Source: Linderina pennispora (taxonomy: Eukaryota > Kickxellomycota > Kickxellomycetes > Kickxellales > Kickxellaceae). From it: a DNA stretch of 64,000 bases. This document shows positions 18,720 through 30,690 of this stretch, one piece after another. Position 1 is the stretch's first letter. Every line of letters begins with the position of its first letter. The notes below the pieces were generated by a model. It saw nothing but the letters and a program-made list of their open reading frames with translations, was not told the origin of the DNA and did no database searches. Made by a program: the position numbers and the translations under genes. The stretch spans positions 124,001-188,000 of the forward strand of contig NW_024468259.1 of the NCBI RefSeq assembly GCF_002104995.1. The letters run 5' to 3'.

Positions 18720-19409
18720 ATGGCCGGGTGCTTGCTACTAACGATATTTGCGATTGAGCTTCTGTCGGTGTGCTTGGAGGCGGTCGGCTACAGCACGCTA
18801 GCGCAGGGCCTCTGGGCCACATACTGCACGGTGACCGGCAATCAGAAGGCGGCCGAGCGGCTTTCGCTGAAGGCATCGATCACGCAGCTGCGTCGCGACC
18901 TGCGTACCGTCAGCTCCGTAGACGAGTTTGCGCGGTGGGCCAAGATGCGGCGCCGGCTGGACGCGCTGACGGGCAAATTCGAGTCGGTGTCGAGCGAACT
19001 GGCCCTGGAGCGCACGGCGTTTGAGTTGTACGTGAACCTGGCGTTGCGGGTGCTGATCTACAGCGTACGGTTTATTGTCAGCGTGTGGTTCTGGCGTGCG
19101 CCGGTGTTTTATGTGCCTAGGAATTGGTTCTATCCGGGTGTCTGGGTGCTGGCGATGCCTGGGGCTCCCAAGGGCAGTGTCAGCGTGGCTGTGTGGGCGG
19201 TCGTGTGTAATCGGGTGTGTAAGCAGATGGGGAGGATTGTGAATCGCGTCTGGCGGCCGGTTGTCGCTGAGAGTGAGCCCCAGCAGCAGCCGCAGCACAC
19301 AGCAGGTGACGATCTGAAAATGGCACTGCTTATTTGCCAGCGAGAAAGGCGGCATGATGGTCACAGCATGCATTGGCTATTCGCCAAGACTCGGCCCTCC
19401 ATCTTTTAA
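18720..19409 (+). CDS. GET1: Guided entry of tail-anchored proteins factor 1 (Get1/WRB)
   Basis: A 229-residue ER membrane protein. The first ATG of the homologous block (MAGCLLLTIFAIELL) is chosen as start; an in-frame upstream ATG at 18678 would add 14 residues. TM1 is ~3-22, followed by a cytosolic coiled coil with the family signature (LRRDLRTVSSVDEFARWAKMRRRLDALTGKFE, ~residues 55-95), TM2 ~110-130 (LRVLIYSVRFIVSVWFW) and TM3 ~140-165. Get1 with Get2 is the ER receptor for Get3 loaded with tail-anchored proteins; the coiled coil is the Get3-binding arm. The C-terminal ~45 residues are poorly conserved. The stop lies 97 bp before the next start on the same strand. Confidence 0.83.
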   Translation: MAGCLLLTIFAIELLSVCLEAVGYSTLAQGLWATYCTVTGNQKAAERLSLKASITQLRRDLRTVSSVDEFARWAKMRRRLDALTGKFESVSSELALERTAFELYVNLALRVLIYSVRFIVSVWFWRAPVFYVPRNWFYPGVWVLAMPGAPKGSVSVAVWAVVCNRVCKQMGRIVNRVWRPVVAESEPQQQPQHTAGDDLKMALLICQRERRHDGHSMHWLFAKTRPSIF

Positions 19410-19506
19410 AACTCCTTGCGCCAGCAGCAACTTGCCTCCGTTTTACACTCTTTTCTCTTCATTGCTTCTACACTACCATTATACTTTATACTTTTTTCAA
19501 AAGCCA

Positions 19507-21700
19507 ATGTCGACGGACAACACCCATTCCAGCTCTCCGGTGGCAGAGCACAGATCCTGTCCGCCGGTGGATACCAAGCGTGAGAGCCTCATCGATTTCG
19601 GCGGCCTCCAACCTTACTACTACATGCCTATCCGGTATCCGACCGAGGTCTCTCTTTACGAGCAGACCGTGAGCGCCAGCAACTCAGTAGCCCTGCCCAG
19701 CTCTGGCCAGCAGACTGTACGCGCGCAAGTAGATTTGCCTATGCCTTGCGGGTACTTCAATGTCTGGCGGCCCTTGCACGACCAGTCGCTACCGATATCA
19801 CCGCGTCTAGTGAACTACTTCCCGGGGGAGGCCAGCCAGGGCGCAGCACCGCGGCTAAACAAAGAAAACAGCACAGCCGAGTGGGATAGCCGCATCAGCT
19901 ACAGTTCAGCCGACGATGAGTACTACCAGAACGGCCGGGCGCTGCCGTTTATCAAGGGGTTTGCACACGGGGCGCTGAGCCATGGCGGCGTATTCCGCAA
20001 GGTGGAGCATGACTGGATGATGTCGTATCTGGCACCAACGTACTGGGACAGTGCGCGCGAGACCTCGTTCCTTGCGTGGCGCTTCAATTACGTTGTCGCG
20101 AAGCGGCCCATCGACAGGTTCATGGCGGTGCTGAGCTGGTCCAAGTTTGACCCAACCAGCAACGTGCAGTGGAGCGTGCGGGCATTGTCGCAGCTCGAGT
20201 TCACTAAAGTCCCAACCTATGTGCTGAGCGCCGACGAGGCTAAAGATTTCCCCGAGATACCCGGCAACGAAGGCGGTGAGTGCGATCTGGAGCGGCGTGC
20301 GCGTACTATTGCTGAGCACCGCGGGCAACTCCTGGCATACGTGGGCGTACCGGCCAACGGCAACGATTATATCCAACATACGGTACCTGGGTTTGCAGCC
20401 GATCTGACGCAGTACGTGCAGGGCGAGTACGGGTTCGAGATAGCTGTAGCGTTTTATCCGGCCACGTCCGGCCCGAACGAGTGGCAGAAGGCGCAGGTCG
20501 CACGCCAGCCGCTGCGCACGACCGTTGCGGGCCGCACCAGTGAGGGAGAGCAAGGCGATGGAGCGGTGTGGACTGGATTTCCGCGTGAAATTGCGCGACG
20601 ACATTCCAATCGGCCCTCAGCCGCCCGACCTGAAGCAAGCGCTGTTGGCTGCGGGAAAGTCGCTGCAGATGGACGGCCAACAGTGTGACTTTGAGATCGT
20701 CGTCGCTGACCCCCAGAACACAGTCGGCGCTCTGCAGCCGCTGATCCGCGCCCATTCTAATGTGCTGGCAGCGGGCAGCGAGTACTTCAGCGCCTTGCAG
20801 GCATCCAACATGACTGAGTCCGAAGCCCGCCGTGTGGAGCTGGAGGACATGCCGTACGGCCATGTGCGGCGCGCCATCTACTTTATCTACAACGACATGA
20901 TCCCGACAACCGAGTACATGGACAGTACGGACGACTGGCTGCAGCTGTTGGATGTTGCTGCCCGCCTGGCCATCCCCCGTCTGGCGCAGCGGTGCCAGGC
21001 GGAGCTGCTGCGTATTGCGTCAACCGTGGGCAGCGATGCGCTGACCTTCGACACCACCGACCTGGTCTTGCCAGACGAGCAGGACGACAGCAGTCGCATT
21101 ATTTTCCACAACTACCCAAAGGTGTCATTTGGCGACTACACTCAGCTTGTACAGTACCCAGACCCCGAGTACATCGAATCGCTGATCGGCCTGGTCGCCG
21201 ATGCCGGCGCCGATGACCTGGTGGCGGCCCTGCAGCGACTCCTAGTATACTATCCGATTGGTGTCTGCGAGGACCGGATGCGTGCTGCCGACACGCGCCA
21301 GTTCCAGGGCCCAGACGAGGACCGCGAGAACAGCTTTATGTTCAATGACATGTTCGCCTTGCCGCACATGGTCCGGCCGGCTCAGGAGGCTGATGACGAA
21401 GCCCATCGCCTTGCCCATTTCCTGGGTGCAATGCCTGGCCCGGTCGTCCACCCGCCCCATGTCGGCGTCAGAGACCACGAACCAATGGACGGGAATGACG
21501 AGGAGGAAGAGCATGTGCAGCCAGGGCTACAAGGAATTCTCGACCATGTGCGCGAGTGGAATGGCTTCCGCCACCTGTGGATGCCTGTGCAGGTCCCAGG
21601 CAATGCCGCCCAGCAAAACAATGACCAAGGCGATGAGGAGCCACCGCAGCCGCAGCCTGGACCGGTGCCTGAGCCGCCGACGCGCACTCAGGATGAGTAA
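19507..21700 (+). CDS. BTB/POZ-domain protein (frame break near 20,580)
   Basis: Two overlapping + frames (19507-20688 and ~20449-21700) form one protein of ~730 residues. The first part has a MATH-like or novel N-terminal domain (HDWMMSYLAPTYWDSARE, YGFEIAVAFYPATSGPNEW). The second has a BTB domain (CDFEIVVADP, LIRAHSNVLAAGSEYFSAL, VELEDMPYGHVRRAIYFIY) and an acidic, Pro/Gln-rich tail. The combined span is 3n+1, i.e. one surplus base; the best switch point is around GGATTTCCGCGTG at ~20,575-20,585, and no GT-AG intron fits both frames. BTB proteins of this layout usually adapt substrates to Cul3 ligases. The start at 19507 (AAGCCAATGTCG) is the first ATG of the protein-like frame. Confidence 0.66.
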
Positions 21701-21862
21701 ATTAGTAGCTGTGCTATGCTCGCAATCTGGCGGGTGAGCGCGCGCTGTCTATGGGTGAAAAGTGGCAATATGGCGTAGATGAAATAGCGCTTTGGTTGTT
21801 ATTGGAAATATTGAAATCGGAAAACAGATGGGACGGTAGCAGTAGCTGGAAGCAGATACGGA

Positions 21863-22648
21863 TCACTCGCTTGACGCAGCAGCCTTTCCGCGCCCACGGC
21901 CTCTGCCTCTGCCGCGCCCTCTGCCCCTGCCTCTCCCCCGCCCGCGGCCAGCAGCCTTTGGGCTATATGTCTCGTCCTCCATGTTATCTTCCGACTCCCT
22001 GTGCTCCTCCTGCTCCTCCTGCCCCTCGGGCTCGTCCCCCACCGGCGCCGCCACCGGCACATCCAGAATCTTCGACAACGGCGCGCCGCCGCCGCCGCCT
22101 CCCAGCTCGCCATTCGGCTGGGCTTCCGTCTGCCTCCATCTCAGCCACTCGTGCCAGACACGCCTCCACCCCGCCGCCATCATTGTCGTCCACCACGTCC
22201 TCAACGATGTCCTTCAGGAAGTCGTAGCACTCGGTGCTCTCCACGCACCGCTTCAGGTGCGTCGTGCTGATCTTGCGCGCATTGCATGCCCGCGCGTGCT
22301 TCGCCACGTCGTCCACGATCGACTGCATGAAGAGCTCCAGCGACTTGGATATCAGCACCGGCGTTGCCTGCGCCATCTTGCCCACGTCCTCATCCATCTG
22401 CATGATCTTTTTGATCCGCGCCTACCCGTGGTGAAATGAAAGGTCTTGGTTTTAAGAAGGCATGCTGCAATGCGCTTACTGCTTTTCTTTCCTATGTTGT
22501 TTGCTGCATTTGAAATTTGAGACTCAGGCCTCCCAACCTTGCCTGGCCTGGTGCTTTTCTGCAGAAATGCAGACCAAATGCCAATTTATCGAACGCGCCA
22601 AAACAGGACACTTACAACTGGGAATTTCGTCTTGTACTTTTTGCGCAT
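21863..22648 (-). CDS. BUR6: Negative cofactor 2 alpha (NC2-alpha/DRAP1/Bur6), one intron
   Basis: Exon 1 is 22616-22648 (MRKKYKTKFPV), then GTAAGT donor at 22615, a 194-nt intron, acceptor TAG at 22422-22424, and exon 2 from 22421 (ARIKKIMQMDEDVGKMAQAT). The histone fold (TPVLISKSLELFMQSIVDDVAKHA, KISTTHLKRCVEST, YDFLKDIVEDV) is the H2A-like half of NC2, which clamps TBP on promoters and represses TFIIB recruitment. After the fold, the frame must change by one base near 22125 to reach a credible tail: EAQPNGELGGGG, an acidic segment, and about ten consecutive RG dipeptides ending in KAAASSE, stop at 21863. The alternative uninterrupted frame gives an Arg/Gly-rich tail ending at 21984 and is less convincing. 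Confidence 0.82.
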
Positions 22649-23413
22649 TTTGGACCCCCGCCGGTACTGCTAGCTATGTCAGTCGAGAAAGAAAGGCGTG
22701 CCAGGCACAGCAAAGTATACAAATACGCGTAAATTCAGATTGGAAGCAAGAAAGGAAATAAAAAGTAGAGACGGGAAAAATAGCAGGAAAGCACCATTGC
22801 TCAAACAAAAAATCATTCAGTTTTTATAAGCAACTCCCGGCTCAAATATTGAAAGTGCAGCTTTTTCTTGAAAATCCCCCCTTGCTGCTAGCTAGATAAT
22901 GTCTAAAGCTGGCTCCTGCCCAGATCAGCGCGCTGCAACAGGCGTGCATTACGTGTAGACGCGATGCTCAAAGCCATGTGTGACGCAGCACAGTTTGCTG
23001 AGCGCATAGCCCCTTCCCTGCCTGCATATACGGGTTACATCGCTGTTGATTCAGGGAAATGCCGATTATGTGTGGCGCATAGGGTAGCTTCATATTTCCT
23101 GGAGCCGACAGCTGTTGCGGCACTTGGCAACAGCTTGGGTGAGCAGATTGAAAAAAGTCCCAGTCCCACATATATGCAACATGTCCACCTCCCTGTACAG
23201 CAGCTCCCTTCGAATAGCAGCATACTGCCTCTCGGCACATACTCATTCCAGTGGCTCCAAAATGAAACGCGCGTGGATATTCAATCGCTTGCGTATTTAT
23301 TACATACTGTGCTAATCGAACCCGACGGGATTGCCTCCGAATGAACAAAAACTGTACGTCCACACCCAAAAGCTCACCCTGACGGTCGGTGCTGAGGTAC
23401 GTTTAAAGCACGC
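22649..23413. other. Intergenic region NC2-alpha to RPS30
   Basis: A + strand frame of 126 codons (22964-23344) and a minus frame over the same bases are open, but neither has a family signature or a promoter I can point to. I treat it as non-coding or unproven. Confidence 0.4.
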
Positions 23414-23793
23414 TTACTTCTCCGGAGCGGGGTTCATGCGGCGCTTGCCTCCGGGGAGGAGGGTGATGTTAACGAAGCGGCGAATGTACTTCTCGCGCTT
23501 GAGGGCACGGCCAGTGACCTTCTTGGACTTCTCCTGAGCCTCGACCTTGGGGGTCTGCGACTTGACCTTACCGGCACGAGCCAACGATCCGTGAACCTTT
23601 CCCTATAATGCCGAAAGCAACAAATTCGTCCTCAGATTAGCTTATGGTTCCGGGCTGTGCTCATTCAAATGTCCCCTCTGATGCCGGAGGGGATTTCCGC
23701 TCATTTCGCGCACATTCCGGCCCTCTGCGTCCAGTTTACGGCCACGCATCAATCCGATTCACGCCCTTAGATTCCCCGATGGATACGCACCAT
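23414..23793 (-). CDS. RPS30: 40S ribosomal protein eS30 (start codon is its own exon)
   Basis: Too short and interrupted to be seen as one frame. Exon 2 (23414-23602) encodes [20 protein letters not shown], then [14 protein letters not shown], ending [12 protein letters not shown] and stop, the full eS30 sequence after Met. Exon 1 is just ATG at 23791-23793 (context AAAAATGGTG), followed by a 188-nt intron with donor GTGCGT and acceptor ATTATAG (23603-23605), phase 0. The product is 63 residues, normal for eS30. There is no ubiquitin-like N-terminal fusion as in animal FAU. It is located in the small-subunit shoulder near the decoding centre. Confidence 0.87.
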
Positions 23794-24629
23794 TTTTGAT
23801 GTTTCTTTTGCGAAGTGGAAAAATTGGGGTTTGCAAAATAAAAGGAGGATGCTCGCTATTCCGCGTGCAGCTGCTGCTCATAGTGAAGCGCGACCACGCA
23901 CTGCGGCCGCTGCGGTCTATCCAAACGCCACACGTGATCACAATCCACAGATCGGACTGCAATAATCAGGATCAGCACCTGGATCTTTGATCAGCGCATA
24001 TGGGCATTTTGCATGGCTCGTCCAATATTGCCTGGCCATCGGCTGCCGCTGGCACTGCAGTTGGTTCTTGTGCAGGGCGTAGTGGTGTCATAACACACAT
24101 ATATATGACGATATGGCAGCAACAGACAGCAATTTTGGACTGGACCTGCATTCTGTCCTGCTCCAATATACGAGAATGTGTATGCTATCAGCGTCCATGT
24201 CTGGCTGCTAGAGCTACAATCTGCAATATTCTCATATTTCCCACAGCCGAGCTGTATGAAGCAATGTCGGCCTGATAATATGTGCACAGGTAGCCACTGG
24301 AGAAAGAGGGAGCAGAGCCTTGGAAGGGCATAATGCATCTTGCAACAATAGCCTCAATGACGCTAGTTAAAGCCATTGAGCCACAGTTTGCAAAAATAGT
24401 ATATCTGGGACCGGGATAGCGCCTTCTTTCTCGCTTCTGCTTCGTATTTTGATATTCCCTTTTTATACCAGATAAAGAATCTATATTCCGCCTTCTATTC
24501 AGCTACCCTCTCCTCCTTCCGCTCCAACCACATACTCTTGCTACGCCATCCCTTTGCTTCTTCTTACTAGTGTACCGTTTCCATTCCTCAAAAACACAAA
24601 AAAAATTTGACGTTAGGGATATTCTCAGT
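23794..24629. other. Intergenic region RPS30 to secreted protein
   Basis: An 836-bp stretch with shared divergent upstream sequence. Short frames occur on both strands without protein-like character. I see no RNA gene. Confidence 0.45.
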
Positions 24630-25234
24630 ATGCGCCTGCTACCGTCCGTTAGCTTCCTTGCTGTATGCATGCTGGTCAAGGGAGCACCCTGTTCTCGGCT
24701 TGTTCGGCGCCAGATGGACGTAGCTGCGACAGGATCCAACGCTGCACTAGACACCAAGCGCCGATCCGTTTAGCAGGCTGGGAAGTGAATCCTGCAGTGG
24801 ATACCTCGGCTGACTGGTCGGCCGACCCGGCAGCAGCCAGCAATAATGTTGGTAACTCGGTTGCAAATATTGACTCTAGCACCAACATCATTAATACCGA
24901 GATCGAGTACCCTGACGACACGCAGATGACGGACAACACAGGCACAGCTGTGTCCGGAAACAACAACGACGTGATGCCGATCATCAACGCTCCTGTCACG
25001 GTTATTGTCAATGAGGCACCCAGTAACCACCAGCAAGCAAACCCAGCGCCGGTCGCCCCATGGGGACATCCGCCAGGCCATCCAAACGCTTCCCAGGTCG
25101 CTGGGCAGCAGCCACCCGCAAGCACTCCATTGCAGCAGCAGCAACAGCCACCAGTCGATCCATTTACCGCCAACATCCAGAATCTCATTGCATACGCACT
25201 TGCTCTAAGGCAAAGCCAGCTCCAGCCCCAGTGA
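24630..25234 (+). CDS. Small secreted Asn/Gln/Pro-rich protein (frame break)
   Basis: The first frame begins MRLLPSVSFLAVCMLVKGAP, a clear signal peptide, followed by a dibasic-rich piece (RLVRRQ, TKRRS) resembling a Kex2-type processing site. It meets a stop at 24771. A second frame, open from before 24700, carries the body: WEVNPAVDTSADWSADPAAA, SSTNIINTEIEYPDD, a Pro/His/Gln-rich segment with QQQQQ and an amphipathic end (NIQNLIAYALALRQSQ), stop 25234. The span 24630-25234 is 3n+2, so one base is missing or two are extra between ~24690 and 24770. No GT-AG intron fits. No known domain; probably a secreted or wall-associated lineage-specific protein. Confidence 0.52.
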
Positions 25235-25421
25235 CCCCTCATAGTGTTCTATGTTGTTTTGCTCACAGGTAAATGAATGCCTTTATTAAAACCCGTACAA
25301 AAAACGGCCCGATAGGCATTTCAGTTTGACTCTGGCTACTTCTACCACACGGCTACTGTTTGGTAATTTAAGGATTCTGGTTCATTTAATGATTTAGAGT
25401 CAGATTTAGGAGCCAGAGACA

Positions 25422-27074
25422 CTAGAGGTCGGTGATGTCGCCGCGGAGCAGATCCACAAGATAGGTCATAACACGAGGGTCAGCACGCATGGCCGTTGTG
25501 AAGGTACTCGTTGGTGACCCACTGATGGAATCCCTTGACGGTCTGTGCGGTCTTCTCGCTGAGGTAAAAGTCGACGAACATGTCGTTGTAATACGACACA
25601 CCGGCAACCGGCACAGTGTTCTTGCGCAGCGCGTTCTCGTCGTACAGCTGGCCCCAGCCCTGGTACTCTGCCAAGCCCTGGCCGACCTCCTTCAGTCCGG
25701 CGCAGCTCCGGGAATTCGTCGAGCATCCACGGGTAGACAGTTTCGCCGGTGAGGTACACGGGCTCGTCCTCGGACTTTTGAGAAATCTCGCTCGACGTGA
25801 TGGGCAAACTCCTGCGCAAACTGCGTCTCACGCACCCGGTGTGCAGACCACTGGCTGGGAGTTCCCATTCTGGCAATAGATGGCTCATTGCAAGATGGCG
25901 TATAGCGGGTTGGTAGTCAAAATTCTTGAGTGTTGGCAATCGCCGTCAGAGTGCTGGTGGTCAGCACGCCAACCGTATCCAGATCGTGGGTAGCCTTGAC
26001 GACTAGCTGGTGGACGCTGTCGAAGCCACCCGTGAACCCAAAGTTGATTCCGAGCTGCTGGAATCGGCGTGGAGACAGGTTTCCGACTGTCCGGCAGCGT
26101 CACGTTATGCTCGTTGAGGTAGAGCATGATCTGCTTGATGCGGGCGATATCACGCGGGTACTTGCCATAAGTACTGCTTTGTTGCGGTGTATCGTGCGCC
26201 TGTAGGTCGCCTGGTAGACCTGGTCCGGGCTGTCTACCAAAGGAGGCACTCCACCGGTGATGAAGGCCTTGGAAATGCCCTCCGGGAACATCGACAGATA
26301 CGTGGTGATACAGAATCCGCCAAACGACTGACCCAGCAGCGCGAACTTGCTGGTATCGTCGTCGCGGCCAGCGCACAGAATCTTGCGAATGTGCTCGCTG
26401 TCGCGCACAATGTTGTCGGCGCGGAACTGAGCGACATATTTGACCTTTTCTTCGGTCGTCGAGAACTTGGCATCTAGGCTGTCCGCACTAATGGCCGAAG
26501 AGAAGCCGGTGCCACGCTGATCGAGCAACAGGATCTGGTAGCCGTTATCGATTGCGGTCTTATACCAGCCGCCCTGGACAGATCCCAGGGAACGATACTT
26601 CGAAGCCAGGCCCGCCCTGCAGATACAGCATGAACGGCAGCTTGTGCATGTCATCCTTCTTGTCCAAGGGCACAATATGGCGGGCAAACACGCGCACAGT
26701 CTCGTTGCTGTCAGGGCTTGGAGTAGTCGAGCGGGCAGTCGAAGAAGCGCTCATACACAATACCGCCGGGGATAATGTACGACTCGACGTCTGTGCGGTC
26801 GAGCTCGTGCACCAAGCTGCTGGTTCATGCGAGGTGAAAGGGACATGGATGAAAGCGAAAGCTGCGTCATAGAGGGCGTCGCCGTTGTGGAGAGTGGTGA
26901 AGCTTGCTGAATTCCTAAATTCAAGATAGGCAAAAAGTGGGGCTGCGGAGAAGAGAGAGGTGCAGCCGAGCGTGTGGGGAGTCCAGCTGATGCCAGCACA
27001 GGGCCGATTTTGCTCTGGCCGCGAACAGCTCTGCCGACGAACCACATCGTGAGAAAATATAATGGAAGGCGCAT
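25422..27074 (-). CDS. Secreted proline-iminopeptidase-like alpha/beta hydrolase (S33), several frame breaks
   Basis: Pieces in different minus frames line up in the order of one ~550-residue S33 peptidase. They are: signal peptide MRLPLYFLTMWFVGRAVRG (start 27074); oxyanion-loop text LPFMLYLQGGPGFE; QILLLDQRGTGFSS; DNIVRDSEHIRKIL; the nucleophile elbow LLGQSFGGFC (Ser in G-Q-S-F-G); then a lid; VYPWMLDEFPELR; LAEYQGWGQLYDE; TVPVAGVSYYNDMFVDFYLSEKTAQTVKG; and the end VMTYLVDLLRGDITDL, stop 25422. At least five frame changes are needed and the net span is 3n. It would release N-terminal Pro from peptides outside the cell. Either a real pseudogene or a badly called consensus. Confidence 0.68.
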
Positions 27075-28695
<1,621 letters not shown>

Positions 28696-29269
28696 ATGAG
28701 CAACATTGCATGCCGGCTGCTGCGGAGCCAGGTGACATTTCACCACCCACTGGCCGCCACATCTCGCTGGTACTCGTCGTACCTGACGTTGGAGGACATC
28801 CCGGCCAAGGACGTTGATGCCGTCAACAAATTCAAGCTAAAGTTTGACCGCAGTAGCATTCCCCACAAGACATTCACCGTGACGTACCACCGCAGCGGCG
28901 GCGCAGGCGGCCAGAATGTGAACAAGGTCAACACCAAGGTGTACATGAAATTTCCACCTGGACCACCAGACGTGGATCCCGCAGTACGTGCGCCAGCGGT
29001 TGCATGATCAGGACCCGGCACGGATCAACAAGGCTGGCGAGTACCTGGTGATCTCGGAAAAGACCCGCTCGCAGAGGCACAATTTTGAGGACTGCTTAGA
29101 TAAGCTGTGGCAGGCAATTGAGCGCGCGGCCGAGCTGCCCAAGGAGGCTGATCCAGAGACCGCTGAGCGCGTCGAGAAGCTGAAGAAGGCAGAGAAGGCT
29201 AGGAACAAGGAAAACAAAAAGCGCTTGTCGGAGCGCAAGTCGAGTCGCCGCAAGCGGTTTGACGACTAA
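28696..29269 (+). CDS. ICT1: Mitochondrial peptidyl-tRNA hydrolase ICT1/Pth4-type (one surplus base)
   Basis: A class-I release-factor-like protein that rescues stalled mitochondrial ribosomes. The N-terminus MSNIACRLLRSQ with Arg-rich, acid-poor composition looks like a mitochondrial presequence. The catalytic GGQ motif is in YHRSGGAGGQNVNKVNTKVY. After MKFPPGPPD the frame should continue as WIPQYVRQRL and then RINKAGEYLVISEKTRSQR, but that part lies in the next frame; the span is 574 nt (3n+1). The C-terminal basic tail (KLKKAEKARNKENKK, ERKSSRRKRFDD) is the ribosome-binding extension typical of ICT1. A surplus base at ~28,975 is the simplest account. Confidence 0.87.
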
Positions 29270-29396
29270 GCCAGGGCTGGTGGAGCCGCAACTGCCTTGA
29301 TGTGGCAGGCTGCACAGTGCTTATCGCCCTTTTTGCTTTCCCACTCTTGTATTTACAAATTCTGTCCTTCTTTCTCACGTATAATTCAGCGTTGAA

Positions 29397-30690
29397 ATGT
29401 CAGCCAGAAGAGTAGTAGTAACCGGTCTGGGCATCGTCTCACCAGTCGGCGTTGGCGTCAAGCATGCATGGAGCAACCTCATAGCCGGCAAGTCCGGTGT
29501 AAGGTCGCTGATCGCCGAGCGACCCAACGACGGCTTCGACAAGCTGCCATCGACGATCGCAGGGCATCGTGCCTCGCAGCGGCAATGGGTCGTTCAACCC
29601 CAAGGAATGGCTTGAGCCCGGCGACACCAAGCGCATGGCCGATTTCTCGCAGTACGCCATGTGCGCTGCCAACCAGGCGCTGACTGATGCCGAGTGGACA
29701 GCACCGACAGACGCGCAGCGTGAGCGCACTGGTGTGTGCATAGGGACGGGAATCGGCTCGATGGACGACATCACCAGCAACTACACCCTCTACCAGGCAG
29801 GTGGACTGCGCAAGATCAGCCCGATGTTTGTGCCAAAGGTCCTGTGCAATATGGCCGCCGGCAACATCAGCATCCGCTATGGCTTCTACGGGCCAAACCA
29901 CGCCGTATCGACTGCCTGCACCACTGGCGCTCATGCCATCGGTGATGCCATGCGGTTCATTAAGTTTGGCGATGCTGACGTAATGGTCGCTGGTGCGTCA
30001 GAGGCACCATTGCAGCCACTGTCGCTGGCCTGGGTTCTCCAAGATCAAGGCCCTGGCAACAGGGTTTCAACGATTGCCCTGAGAAGGCATCGCGGCCATT
30101 CGACAAAGGAGCGGGCTGGATTCGTGATCGGTGAGGGTGCTGGTGCACTGGTGCTGGAGGAGCTAGAACATGCCAAGCGCCGTGGTGCTCATATCTACGC
30201 CGAGATCAGGGGATACGGACTATCGGGCGATGGCTTCCATATTACAGCGCCGCCCAACGACGGTGCTGGTGCCCAGCGTGCGATGCGACGGGCGCTGGAG
30301 ACCGCTGAAATCAACCTGGGAAGATATTACCTATGTCAACGCCCATGCCACTTCAACACCACTGGGCGATGAGATCGAGAACAGGGCGATAAAGTCAGTG
30401 TTTGCCGACACGCAGCTGCAGCAGGGCCTGATGGTCTCGTCGACAAAGAGCGCAACTGGCCACCTTGCTGGGTGCGGCGGGTGCTGTTGAGGCCATCTTC
30501 AGTGTGCTGGCTGTCAAGAACAACGTGGCGCCACCGACACTCAACCTAAAGCAACATCGATGCTGATGCTGGGTTCGATCTGAACTATGTTGCCAACCAG
30601 GCCCAGGAGCGCACTATCAAGGCTGCGCTGACCAATTCGTTTGGATTTGGCGGCACCAACGCATCGCTGATCTTTACAAAGTATGAATAG
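29397..30690 (+). CDS. CEM1: Mitochondrial 3-oxoacyl-ACP synthase (Cem1-type), several frame breaks
   Basis: A FabF-type condensing enzyme of mitochondrial fatty-acid synthesis, which feeds lipoic acid production. Start [20 protein letters not shown]. The catalytic Cys lies in [18 protein letters not shown]; the two catalytic His in [16 protein letters not shown] and [12 protein letters not shown]; the ending [20 protein letters not shown] with stop at 30688-30690. The pieces sit in several frames: breaks near 29,570, a compensated pair around 30,020-30,110 (where [10 protein letters not shown] and RPFDKERAG are expected-type text), near 30,325, 30,480 and 30,560. The span is 3n+1 and the length (~430) is right for the family. 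All active-site residues are intact, which speaks against true decay. Confidence 0.83.

Noticed and set aside
22964-23344. 126-codon + frame between NC2-alpha and RPS30
   Set aside because: Composition is plausible, but there is an equally long frame on the other strand, no recognised domain and no clear promoter. Left as unproven.
23603-23790. Weak C/D-like boxes (TTGATGC, CTGA) in the RPS30 intron
   Set aside because: C box is poor, no closing stem, and the putative guide has no convincing rRNA complement.
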